Of a stretch of DNA of 64,000 nucleotides, positions 10,828-22,046 are shown one piece after another. Origin of the DNA: Lyophyllum atratum (lineage: Eukaryota; Basidiomycota; Agaricomycetes; Agaricales; Lyophyllaceae); NCBI GenBank assembly GCA_014905825.1, contig JACGCN010000007.1, positions 620,001 through 684,000 of the forward strand. The letters run 5' to 3'. The position numbers and the translations under genes are program-made. Below the pieces are notes generated by a model that was not told the origin of the DNA, did not search any database, and saw only the letters and a list, made by a program, of their open reading frames with translations. Each line of letters opens with the position of its first letter. The first letter of the stretch is position 1.

Positions 10828-11285
10828 TATCCATGTCGTCTTGTTGAAGCGTCCCGAGCGTGGAACGGTCACATGGTGTCAGGTTCTGAAAGCCACGTCA
10901 AGGTTCAACTTCCTATCCGTGACCACGACATTGCAGCACAGACAAACGGTGGCCGTGCCTAGCGGCGCCTTGCGAGTCCAATTCTCGTAGGGAGCCACCC
11001 TATTGCTTAGTCTCTTACCCCCCTTCTTTATCATCAACTCTGTCCTGATTCCTCCCCCACTTCATTATCTTATTATTCCTCAGCAAGACTGGACCTCGGG
11101 ACGGCGCCTTGGGTGGGGGCTGAAATTACGCCAGCAAATTTCAGCATGCGGGCCTTCGTCATCAGTGGTGGCTTGAGTCTTAAAGGTGCGTTTCAAGTGA
11201 CTGCCACGTCATGGGCTGATATCCAATTTTAGAGCTGTTATCAACCTAAACTACGGGGCAAGCGCGTACGTGGACTACATCTAAT
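10828..11285. other. Intergenic, nothing recognised
   Basis: No gene or repeat that I can support. Low-complexity CT tracts near 11010-11080 only. Confidence 0.35.
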
Positions 11286-11790
11286 GTAAGTCTTCATGTC
11301 CTGACGCGCAATTTACTGATGTTGTTTTCATTTTGAGCCACGGTCATCATCGCGCATGGGACGTACGGGCGCCCATGCCCTTATATTTTCGAGGTAAGTA
11401 TTTGCGTTTTGACGTACCACTTACTGATGTTGTTTCTGTCAGCCAAGGTTGTCGTCGCTCACGCGACATACGTGCGCCCATGCCCTCATATCCTTAGCTG
11501 AACTATTTGTCTTCCGCCACGTCGTTACTGACGCTGTGTCTGCATAGCTATTCATCATCACATATGCGGCGGGCGCCCATGCCCTTAGATTCTCAAGGTA
11601 AGTCCTCGGTGTTCCGTTGTGCCGTTCACTCATGCGTTTCTATTAGCCACGGTTGCTGATGCGTGTGCAACGTACGGGCGCCCGCACTCTTAATTTTTCA
11701 ATGTAAGCATTCATGTTCCGCCGCACCGTTTGCTGACGCTGTTTCAGTTATCGTTGCTTATGCGACATACAGGCGCCCAACTCTAGTGGC
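11286..11790 (+). repeat. Tandem ~100 bp array, each unit shaped like exon plus intron
   Basis: Five units with periods of 105, 105, 99 and 101 bp. Each has a 50-56 bp block containing GGGCGCCCATGCCCTTA or a variant, then a 45-52 bp block that reads like a small intron: GTAAGT at 11286, 11394 and 11598 and GTAAGC at 11703, an internal CTGAT or CTGAC branch-like motif, and a terminal TTGAG, GTCAG, CATAG, ATTAG or TTCAG. In the third unit the donor is lost (CTGAAC at 11498). The inter-intron blocks have no common open frame and lengths are not multiples of three. Confidence 0.65.
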
Positions 11791-11874
11791 GGGCATGCAT
11801 GGAGTACGAAGACTGCTGGCGGATCCTGCCCAGTCAACGTACTCAACTATGCCACCCTCAAGTCCGCGTCTTCA

Positions 11875-12415
11875 CCCATGCCCTTAGTTTGAGGGGCGTG
11901 GCGTATCGAGCCAGTCAGGGCTCGTGTTGAGGACCCTTACCATGACCGCGCGCCCAGTTTGGGGCCGCGATCTTCAGAGCCAGTTGGGGCTCTGCTTCCG
12001 TGCACCTCACCCATGCCCTTAGTTTGAGGGGCGTGGCGTATCGAGCCAGTTAAGGCTCGTGTTGAGGATGCTTTACCATGATCGCACGCCCAGTTTGGGG
12101 CGTGTGATCTTCGGAGCCAGTTAGGGCTTCTTTACCTGCACCTCACCCATGCCCTTAGTTTGAGGGGCGTGGTGTATCGAGCCAGTTAGGGCTCGTGTTG
12201 AGGATGCCTTACCATGATTGCGCGCCCAGTTTGGGGCGTGTGATCTTCGGAGCCAGTTAGGGCTTCTTTCCCCGCACCTCACCCATGCCCTTAGTTTGAG
12301 GGGCATGGTGTATCGAGCCCGTTAGGGCTCGTGTTGAGGATGCCTTACTATGATCGCGCGCCCTGTTTGGGGCCGCGGTCCACAGTACTACTGTATCGAC
12401 TTTATTTCTTTTTTA
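11875..12415 (+). repeat. Satellite, four ~136 bp units with hairpins
   Basis: The start CCCATGCCCTTAGTTTGAGG recurs at 11875, 12010, 12146 and 12282 (periods 135, 136, 136). Each unit contains two short hairpins of the type CGAGCC-AGTTAG-GGCTCG and a segment CGCGCCCAGTTTGGGG. The 12-mer CCCATGCCCTTA is shared with the preceding array. Confidence 0.85.
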
Positions 12416-12427
12416 TTTTTCTATTTT

Positions 12428-12790
12428 CTCCTTTGCTGTGGGGTGGCGCTAAGGCGTCTGAGAGGCATCCGTACACCTTGCGGTTGCTCTCATATGATGC
12501 ACGTACGCCACCTCAAAGTCAGCGTACAGTTAATCTACTTTTATTTAACTTCTTTCTTTTCTCCTTTGCTGCGGGGTGGTGCCAAAGCGTCTCAGAGGCA
12601 TCCGCACAGGTTGCGGTTGCTCTCATATGACGCGCGTACGCCACCTCAAAATTAGCGTATTTAATTTCTTTCTTTTCTCCTTTGCTGCGGGGTGGCGCCA
12701 AAGCGTCTCAGAAGCATCCGCACAGGTTGCGGTTGCTCTCATATGACGCGCGTACGCCACCTCAAAATTAGCGCACAGTCAATTTTTTTC
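12428..12790 (+). repeat. Satellite, three ~116-133 bp units
   Basis: CTCCTTTGCTGYGGGGTGG recurs at 12428, 12561 and 12677, each followed by AAGGCGTCT or AAAGCGTCTC, GCATCCG, GGTTGCGGTTGCTCTCATATG and CGTACGCCACCTCAAA. The last two units are nearly identical. It directly abuts the 136-bp satellite. Confidence 0.8.
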
Positions 12791-13283
12791 TCTATGTTAG
12801 CCACTGGGCCGGGCGTCTACGTGGCTTCGACCTCCATGTGGGTGGAGCACACATAGCTCTGGCCTGGCTCATGTTACATTCCTTCAATGCGTGGTACCGC
12901 GAACGGCTGCGGGTATGAAACAGTGCTTCGCGTCCCGCTGCACGAACCCTTCACACCTCGTCACCTACTGTTTGCGTATGCGGGACATGGGGTGCCGACG
13001 TGTACTAGGGTGGCTGCTTGCGCCGTCGTTTGCTCTGTGAACCACCCCGATGCCTGCAATGTGTTCGAACACGTCCCGTATATCATAGCGGCAATGGTTA
13101 GCTAGCGCCCGTAGCGTACATTTGATGCATGTACGTAGCAGTCCACTAGCCCGATACATTGAACCGCCGCCTCCACAGGAAATACGGTATCGAAACACGA
13201 TCACGTGACCTGTCAATCGAGATAAATGTGCCAGCTCACGAAGCGTCAGAAGCTGGCGTGCTTACTTTCACGTTCCCTCATCC
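12791..13283. other. Upstream region of the H3-mimic gene
   Basis: No gene seen. The last 100 bp before the ATG at 13284 would hold the promoter. No TATA-like box is obvious. Confidence 0.35.
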
Positions 13284-14989
13284 ATGGCTCGATCAAAGCA
13301 CACTGCCACTAAAGCGACAGGTGAACCTGCACCCCGTGTGCCGCTTGTGGTACCGAAGAAACGCAAAGCACCTGGGGAGACAACTCAGCCGGAAGGCAGG
13401 CGTTCTACCAGGATTCAAGAGACTGAGGCGAAGGCTGCTAAGAAGAAGCAAAAAACCTCAGTCGTTGCATTAGAGCCGGGGGTCGATTCCGACGAGGAGG
13501 ACTTGACCGCAGATGCGGTGGAAGTCGCCAGTTCGGAGGACGGTCATAACGAGGTGAGCAGTGCGAGAGGTATGGGCTTTACACGATGTTTGGCTAACAA
13601 CCAGCGAAGTTCTGTGCCTGTTGCAGAAACGGAGGAACACTTGTTGCCTGTGCAAAGTGCCCTCGAGTCATATGCAACCGCTGCATTACCTTTCCTGACA
13701 ATATGGATCCTGACGTGCTCTTCACATGCCCGCACTGTCACTTCCGACCGGCCAACGCAAAGGGCCAACAGATAATTGGGCCCTACTATGTACGTTAGAC
13801 TATGATTCGCTAAGTTTACTGTGCTAACGGCCCCATTTACAGGGGTTTTCGAACTCAACGAAGCCAACACTTCTACTGGGAGGACCCACTACACGCGAGA
13901 CGTTTGTCCTCTGTTTCTCACCCCCCCTTGTTGTTATATCTCTTCGACTGGCATCCGTTGATCCTGACGGGGACTCCGCCCGAACTGTATTTCACAATAT
14001 CGCGCCGTATCTTCCCAAGAGAATCAAATTCGTTGATCTGCCTTACGATCTGGGTTCCGACAAAACTTTCAAACAATATACCAAAAACGTGGAAACGCTG
14101 GTAAAACGCCTCAAGACTGGAGACCTCAAGGAGTCCGTTCTTATTCTAAATACGCGGATATGAGCTAACCCTTGATCTCAACATCAGGTTCCGCACGTTT
14201 GCGGTCTACCTAACTGACCACACGGACCCCAGTCGGGGCGATTTACACTTTACGGTCAACGGGAAGGGTGCAGCTAAGGCCTCCGAGGTGAGTATGCAGC
14301 TTTACAGAGATACTACTTGCCCTTAAATCTCCACGTCAGGTCATGGACCAACTCTTTCCATCTTCGCTAACAGATATATTCAGAGAGGGACGCCAGAACT
14401 CGCTCACCATGCTCGTGTGTGGCGCGATCATGTCCGTGAAGGATGCATATAAGGACATCAAAGCCTTTGCAGACGAGTATGGTACACATAGTTTCTGGAA
14501 AACGCACCGCTGACTTTTCAAATGTTCAGAGGATATTTTGCATGGATAATGGCCTTCGGGCAGCCTAACATGCAGCCGTGCCTCACAAATCCACTCCTCC
14601 AATCTGCATCCATCTCGTGGTTCATCCACAGACGTCAATGGGACGCCGTCCTCGATGACTTGCAAACCGTCGGCGCTCATACCGATGTTTACATGCTTCA
14701 AAAAGCGAAGAAAACGGTGCGATACGTCTGGTCCCACCCTGCCTCCAAACCATATGGGGAACCCGCCCCGTACTCGTGCGGAGTATGCTATAGCTACAAG
14801 TCGTGGGGAGCGCCAATCGACATCAAGTGGGCCTCGAAAAACCAGACAAGCGCCATTACTCATCAGTGCGGCTATTGCAAGCAGAAGCTCGAGTACCGCC
14901 TCAAGGATACGTTCATCAAACACTCCAAGGGCAACGCGAAGTTCTCAGGAAGAGGAGAATGGTACCGGGAGTACAAGGAGGATGTGTGA
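13284..14989 (+). CDS. Histone H3 tail-mimic protein with PHD-like zinc finger
   Basis: Six exons give an in-frame 479-aa model: 13284-13553, 13610-13789, 13843-14132, 14188-14287, 14340-14481, 14532-14989, with introns of 50-56 nt. Right after the initiator Met the protein reads ARSKHTATKATGEPAPRVPL; 12 of 20 residues match the H3 tail [20 protein letters not shown], keeping R2, K4, T6, K9, T11 and R17. Then come an SV40-type basic patch (PKKRKAP), RRSTR, an acidic stretch, and from residue 91 a Cys-rich finger of PHD/ADD type (FCACCRNGGTLVACAKC, ICNRC, CPHCH). The second half is unrecognised and ends with two CxxC pairs (CGVC, CGYC) that could bind zinc. I believe it belongs to an expanded agaricomycete orphan family. 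A chromatin-associated role is inference. Confidence 0.75.
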
Positions 14990-15543
14990 TTGGAATTACT
15001 TAGTTTTGATACCGCGCGCACTTTTTTTACTTTCTTGATTGTGGATATGGACACTGGCAAATTTGGGCCCTATAGAGCGTATTCACTAAATTGGCTGATA
15101 CTAAGAACAACAGCAAAGCGGCAATACTAAAAAATTGATGGCGAACGTGATCTGTTCTGGGGGGTAAAACCTACTACTAAAGTAGCAGGAATGGCAAGCC
15201 CGGACGATGAGGTTGCAAGTTCAATTACCAGCGACGCCAAGCGTTATTAATTCAGTCACTCTGAATGTGTTCAAGTTTTATATCATCGTCGCAAATATTT
15301 CATACTCGTAATAGACACCGGAGGGAAAATGTTCGGATTTCATTTGGGACACAGCAAGGCATACACGGGTGATGGAAACTTGGTCGAGCGTATAAACTTC
15401 TAGATAACGACGAACATTGATACACACACTGTCAAAAACCGTAGAAAGGTAAACTGATCAACGTCGAGTGTCAGGAAGCGGTAAGAATTTACGCACCTCA
15501 TCAAAAAATGGCGGGCACTACAGCGGGACGGCAGCGGACTGGA
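14990..15543. other. Convergent intergenic, nothing recognised
   Basis: Lies between the 3' ends of the H3-mimic gene and the Cys-rich gene. No gene, RNA or repeat is supported. Confidence 0.4.
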
Positions 15544-17408
15544 TCAGAGAGCATCATCATACACCAGGTCATCGTCACCCATTGCATCGGCCACGCCGTC
15601 TCCATCTTCCATCTCCTTAAGCATTTGCCTCAAATACTCTCCCCGCTCGAATATCGCCTGCCCAGTTGAACGCAAGCCGAGATACGGTTCGTACAAAACC
15701 TGAGTGAGCTTGGTAAGACAGTCAGCAGGAAGATGGCTGTCGTGATTCATATCGTGATCGAGGACTCGAACGAGCTCAGAACACAGAGCTTCATCAGAAG
15801 CACGGACGGCAAACAATTCCGCTTTGGCCAGGGCTGCAGCGTAGCAATGGGTCGCAACCCGGACTTCAGCAGCCGCGCGGGCTCTACCGACACTACAAAA
15901 CGTGTCAACTAAAGCTTTCACGCCTTAAGCAAAGTACATCAGTTTATAGAAGAACAAGAAGCAGTGCAGTGACCTACTAAACGGGACGTCAGGGACATCT
16001 CACAGCCTCTCTGTAAGCGCGTTGCGCGCGGACACTGGTAGACGGTAGCTGCACGTTTCCGATTTTCCAAGAGCGGCACAACACCTGCATGCTACGCCCC
16101 AACCTTCCAATTTGCACGGATTCCCAGATGGGTGCCCAGCACATGAGGTGCAAGATTCGGGAACCTACGCAGATCGGAAGTAGTAAGCGAAGAAAATAAA
16201 GCACGAGTAAAAGGGTCAGCAACCGCATCTTACCGCTGCGTGGGTTAACACCATGTTTTTGAGGACGGACGTACACTCAACGGTCAAGGGGGAGGCACTG
16301 CGAGGAGGTAACATGTAAGCCATGTGGGGAGAGCGTTATCGATGGGCTAACGGCAGAGGATACGAATGAGGACGTTGACCTTATATTAAGAAACCTGAAA
16401 CAGCTCATGCAATGGAGTAAGCAGACCCATCTCAGAAGGACACGAATCCTACAACAAGGAATGCAGCTTTCTCGATCTGTTTCCTGGAATTCCTGATGTG
16501 GACAGCGGCCTCTCACGACAGATCGCCTCCAAATCTCGTGATCAGGGCGGCTTCAAGACCACCGTGTGGCTCAGGCGCTTTTTAGATTTCAATTCGAGGG
16601 GCATTTATCAAAGGCAAAGAGACCAATGATGACCAGGGCATTGTAAACACGCAACGAGCAAGGCGCAAAGCCGGACAGCAGATATAAGAAGCACGACCTC
16701 GGGGACATTGACATATATATACAAAAATATCGAAGGTTAACTGACAGGCCTAATAAGAATCCACCTCTTCCGCCAAGGAGACTAGGGAAGCGTTCGAAGA
16801 GAACGCACACGGCAAGTGAAGAAAGGAAGAGATCAAAAACGATCAGGGACAGCATACAGAGGTAACAGAGCCGACGCACTTTCATGGTCATAGTCAAACA
16901 ACTCGGGGTCGTACATCCAGGTAAACAGACCACAGCAGTAGTCTTTGTGTTCACCAAAACAGCCGCAAAACTCACATCTAAATGCGGTCCAAACTTGGGA
17001 AGCCGTCACGCACGGTTGACAGAGCAAAGAAAAAGACGTACTACGCCAATAATCGTCACCATAATCTTCACCAACGTCAATGAGAGACGTAACCAATAGG
17101 CGCATGTGCGCTATGCGGACGGAACAGGTCGGTAATAAAATAAAAGGCAAAGGAGCAGAGACCAAGTCAACGAACCTTCCCACTCTTCTCGGTTCTCATC
17201 ATCAAAACAGACTGGCGACCCGTCAGATTGCAGCGGCTCCTGGGAGCTTCGCTCTGCGTCCCATTCGACTGTTACAAGACCGTCAAGGGGCAAAGGTCGA
17301 AGGAATTGAATACGGCAACGCACTCAGAAACTCGACTGTAGGAAAGTCCTCCGCCTTGTCGTAGGCACGTGCAACTGATAAATCTTTGTCTGCCTTGGTA
17401 TACGCCAT
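15544..17408 (-). CDS. Cys-rich orphan protein, many short exons
   Basis: Start ATG at 17408 (MAYTKADKDLS). Resolved exons: 17408-17324, 17268-17176, 17110-17042, 16993-16976, 16942-16858, 16781-16746, then 16164-16004 and 15892-15544; exons between 16746 and 16164 are not settled. The 161-nt exon carries a dense Cys pattern, CTSCAGHPSGNPC then WGVACRCC, that resembles the Zn-cluster-like segment of an expanded agaricomycete family. The last exon encodes an alpha-helical, acidic-ended C-terminus (EYLRQMLKEMEDGDGV ... DDDLVYDDAL). Introns are 45-110 nt with GT..AG ends. Function unknown; metal or nucleic-acid binding is only a guess from the cysteines. Confidence 0.6.
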
Positions 17409-17945
17409 AGTAACTGCAGAAAATGTCAAAGACGCGCTCAGTAGACTAAGAATAACAAGGTAAGTAGATCAAAAGGGACGAAGGGGCCGTAAACACGCTG
17501 CATGAAATGTAAGCAGTGAGAAGCGGAAGGGGTGCTCGGCCGACGTCGAAAGGGGCACAGGATGGGGGAAAAAAGAAAAAGAATAAGGCAAAGGAGGTTG
17601 AACGTAGAAGGGGCTCACCATCCATTGTTGATTGTGGTGACCACAGACGAGGTGATTGGGGAACGAAGAAAGAAAGACGAAGACGCGTTTAGATACTATC
17701 GCCTTGGCATTGACACAATCTTCTACCAGTCACCTGAACAAACAATGCACTATGAGATACAACAACCCGCGCCCTAAACATGCAGTTTACGTTTAAGATT
17801 TGATGACATGAACAGACGAGGCCCAGCACCAGAGCGACACGATAGATTAAGGCTGATGACGTCGATAGTGCAGGGATCGTGAACCGCTTGCGTCAAGCGG
17901 CAACTTGATCAAGAGCTGTAATTTTTCACACGGCACTGATAAGGG
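17409..17945. other. Divergent intergenic
   Basis: Between the starts of the Cys-rich gene (minus) and a small orphan (plus). It would hold both promoters. Purine-rich tracts near 17560-17590; nothing else recognised. Confidence 0.35.
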
Positions 17946-18657
17946 ATGCAGGTGCGCTCCGTCAATCAATCTAAATCAGGCGCCATTTGGAACGAACAGG
18001 CTCCCAAACCGCGCCAGGCATTCACGCTATCCAACGCGATGCCAATCCCCGTTGACCCCCTCACCATTACTGCCCCTTCCGATCTGCTCAGTCACGATAG
18101 TGGTGTGTTTTGTTGCGCTGTTAGTCATAGTCAACGCCAACAACTAATGGGTCAAAATTCACAGCGGACCGTTCACATGTCATAAATTCACGGAACTGAC
18201 CCTTTTCACAGTCTTACGCCTCATACAGCTAGTGGAGGGTGTCGGGGGCAGGGCGGAGGTCTATTTTGCAGATGATGTTGAGGGATGGGACGTCGGCATA
18301 CGAGGCAAGAAACTACAAATCCAAATACACGACGCTCACTTGCCGACCGTGCTCGTGACGCTGCTGGGGATGGACAATTGGATGACAGTAGACATTCATG
18401 CCAGCTTCATCTGGACCATGGTATTGGCAAATATAGTCGTTGACGGCGGTGGTTACCAAGTTGAAGAGGCTATGATAGGGCCAGGAGGAGAGATTACCAG
18501 CTATGTGACAGATCGTAGGAAGCTTAGGTTCTGCATCGGCAATGTGGGTGTGCGGTTCCACATTCCCTCCCCAGGCCAATCCCGACCACGATGCAACGTC
18601 GACGTCCTCTTGGAAACCGAGGGTGATATCGACGACCTTTATTTTACGGATACTTAA
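17946..18657 (+). CDS. Small orphan protein, two exons
   Basis: Model of 200 aa: exon 1 17946-18102, a 109-nt intron (GTGTGT..TTCACAG), exon 2 18212-18657. An inner ATG at 18039 is an alternative start. The second exon is open and compositionally protein-like (VEGWDVGIRG, IQIHDAHLPTVLVTLLGM, FCIGNVGVRFHI), with alternating hydrophobic residues suggesting beta structure, and ends LLETEGDIDDLYFTDT. No signal peptide, membrane segment or known motif is seen. It could be an exon set of a larger, decayed gene. Confidence 0.4.
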
Positions 18658-18973
18658 CTATTCCCGCTTCTTAGCTCTGTAGTGTATCATCATCATCGAA
18701 CAACATGTACAACTGAGGTTTATTGCAGCACACACATGCGTCATCAGACCGTAAGGCGATACAGAAAAGACAATGAAGAGAAGGCACCTCACAACCAATG
18801 GGACAAGATGATAAAACGGCAACACGATACATTTTTTTTTTCGTTACACTACAACATGTATAACGACGGAACACGCAGCAAGGAGCACGGAGGCGATGTC
18901 AAAGTCCAAAAGATAGCAGCACGATTTTAAGGCAGGGAGCGATGGCATACCCTTGACTGTTCAGATCACAAGG

Positions 18974-21900
18974 TCACTTTCCCCTGGTGCCTTTCTTGAG
19001 ATTCCCTTGGTCCACCTCTTTTGGGACGTCGGAAGGTGTCCCTAAAACGATGACAAAGAGGACATTGGATGAAAGGTATTTGGCACGAGTAAAGTACGTT
19101 CCCACAGTGTAGCCGACTGCGACGACAGACTCATCGGGCACCTCATCAATGTTGTTGTGGTAACGGCGTCTACCGGGCGAGCCGGATAGCGATTTGAAGT
19201 CCTCCGGGGTGAACATGAACGCCTTGACTCCGTTCTTTCCACGGCCATCAAAGACGGGAACTGCGAAGGCAGTGTAAGTTTGCACACAGGGACAAGGAAG
19301 AGTGTAACAACTAACCGACATCCTCGAAACGCACAGGGTTTCCGAAGGAAGCCCCGGTGTGCATCACCTTCGGGGAGGCAACTGTATGCCCGAACTTAAA
19401 CGTCTTGCGAGGAGACGTAGGGGCCGAGACTGCAAAGAACAGCGAGGTTAACAAGATGCATATACCACTAAGACGGGATATTGGGATGCACGTACAAGAT
19501 CCAGAGCCCCCTTTTCCCTTGGGGAAGGTCGTGAAACTGAACCCGAGCGGTGACGAAGGTCCAGTTATGACCCCATCAGGGAAATCGAGAAGGGCACCCC
19601 AAATGGAAGTGTCTCTGCGCATCTCCTGCGGCGCCGGAGCGATGGTGATGCGATGAACCTCGATCTGCGAGGAAATCGAACCGGTGGTGGCCGCAGTGAA
19701 GAGGGAACAGTCGGTGACCACCCCGAGCATGATACCCACGGCAGCTTGCCTGGTATCCGCCATCTTGATTCGATTCGATTCGTACACCAAGGCGGACGGG
19801 CTAATCCGAGCCATATTAACGAAATTGCCGTACCGGACAAAGGTAAGGCCGGCTGCCAGAGAGCTAGGCTGAAGTCAGAAAAAGTTCAAGCACAAATGAT
19901 GCTGAAGTCGCGTACGGGATAGCTTGCGGAATGTAGGCCATCATCTCCTTGACTTGGAATCGCATGGAAGATAGATCCGTCTGGCTTGATCCGTTGGTAT
20001 ACGGAGCGACATCCATGAAGGTCCTAGAAGAGGTGTCAATAAGGCGATGCATAGTGAGGTTTTTGGACGTACTTGATGTGAGGCAGAGCCTCATAGCCAG
20101 CGGCCATCATAGGATGCCACAAGGCTGGATCCATGACTGCGTCCGAATCATGACCCTTTTCTATGTCATCTGCGCCAACTACTGCATAGCCTTCAACCGA
20201 AGCAACAGAACGCGCGTCGCTGCCGTCGGAGTCGTTCCCAGAGGCACCTTCATCCTCAGAAGGTTCAGCAGACATACGAGACTCACGGGCCTCTACGTCG
20301 ACGAAGGGGTTCGCGCTTCCAGCTGGAGTACCAGGCGGGGAGCTATAACAGATATCAGAGGAATTCAGAGAGAATAGTTGATGCAAAAAAAAGGCGTACC
20401 TAAGCGCTTCGTCCTTTTCATCATCGGAAGGCAATTGAGGTGCCTTCAAGCGATGACCCTTCAACGACGCCTGGAACAAACTATCATGGACGTTAGTAAC
20501 GGGAAATATGACAGCAGATAATAAACTCACGCCAGGACTGGAGGGCGATCGGAATCATCCGAAGCATCATCCGAATGCTCGGGATCAGCCAACTCCAGGG
20601 CAGGACTCTCATCCACGACCTTCGGGGGAGTTTCGGGAGAACTAGGGGACCGTCAGGAGGCGCTCGGAACAATCAAAGTTGGTATGACGCACACAGGTCT
20701 CGCCGCCTTGGGCACACGCCTTTCCGCAGACACAGTATTCACTCGAACAACAGTCTTGCGCTTATTTCTACTAAAATGGTGAGGTACACGCAGTCAAAAA
20801 GTGATACGAGGAACACAAGACAGATACCACATACAGAATTGCCGCAGCCGCCTCCACCTCGGCAAGTCGCGCCTTTTCCGTCTTGGACTTCGCCCTGCTT
20901 TCAAAGGCACGACCGATCAGCAAAGGCAATAATAGTAATTCAGGGGAAGAATGAACATACACAGGGCGACCTGATTGACTACACAAGAGCAAGCAGATAA
21001 AAGATTTAGCGCACTGGGCAGACACATACAACGGGATACCTACCTGACGATGACAGGAGCAGCCTCGAGGGTCTCGTCGTCATCGAGTGCGGGACCAGAT
21101 GCATGCCTGTTATACTGTGGTCAATAAAGGACAATACAACGAAGTGGTGCCACTTACGAATCTACAGAAGCCACAGGAGTGTTGAAAGCATGCCCACTGG
21201 CATTGACAGACAAAGTAAGTGCGAGGACGCAACAAGGAGGGAATAAACAAGACATACGCAGCAGCAGAAGAAGCAATACTGTAAAATGGAGAGTATAAGC
21301 ATGAAACGCGAGCAAATGGGCAGGCGGTGCACCTAGGTTCAGCAGGCTGATCAGCAGCTTCTGACGCGGCGAGAGACGCGTCCAACTTTTCGCTAGATAA
21401 GCAAGGGATCAGTCATAACAGGAAACGACTCGAGAAAGTGAATATAGGGGCATACAGAAAAGTCGACATTTTAGGGCCGGCGGGTTGGGGCATTGTAGAG
21501 GAGGTACGAGCACGACCCGAAACCTTCCGCTGTTTCTTGGATGGAGACGGATTGGCGGGGCCGTCAAGTATCTCGCTATAAACCATATGAAGGCTAGACG
21601 AGATAAGAGCAAAGCACACATACACTTCAGAGTCGAGTTCAACGGCACCAGTCTTGCGCTTGGGAAGCTGACGAGCGATGCTGATAACCAAATGATTAGC
21701 AAACGAAAGGCAACAATTGAACTGAGGGAATACCTAGGGGGTCCACCGGAAAGGGCCGCAGCGAGAGCTCTGGCGGGAACGCAAGGTGAGCTGGATGCAA
21801 GGCAGATAAAAGGATACAAACGCACTGATCGAGAGACGTGGTCGGGCTAGCAGAGGACGGTCAGCACGGGAGCAAGTATGCGAAGATACACAACATTGAA

Positions 21901-22046
21901 CATACATCGTGGACTTTTTCGCCACCTTACGGCCAATACCACTGCAGAACGATTCAGCTGAGATCACTGCGTGACGATGAGGCCAAGCGGAATACATACG
22001 AATCCACGGTTCCTTTGACATAGAGGTTGTGGGTCTTTGGAGGCAT
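18974..22046 (-). CDS. Orphan multi-exon protein (PVFDGR family), ~20 exons
   Basis: Starts at ATG 22046 (MPPKTHNLYVKGTVDS). Twenty exons splice in phase, several of them microexons: 21846-21826 (21 nt), two more of 21 and 18 nt, and four of 36-47 nt. The N-terminal half is low-complexity, with a basic NLS-like patch (PSPSKKQRKVSGRAR), alanine-rich helices (KTEKARLAEVEAAAAIL), and acidic Ser/Asp blocks. The C-terminal half is ordered: KTFMDVAPYT, QVKEMMAYIPQAIP, RYGNFVNMARISPSAL, VGIMLGVVTDCSLF, IWGALLDFPDG, then PVFDGRGKNG, FMFTPEDFKSL, VAVGYTVGTYF and NVLFVIVLG. I recall this C-terminal pattern from a highly multiplied, uncharacterised agaricomycete family; that is memory, not a search. Length about 560 aa. 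Likely nuclear by the basic patch. Confidence 0.65.

Noticed and set aside
12059..12320. TTAGGG inside the 136-bp satellite, like the fungal telomere repeat
   Set aside because: It occurs only as the loop and stem of a hairpin, is not in tandem, and is changed in the first unit.
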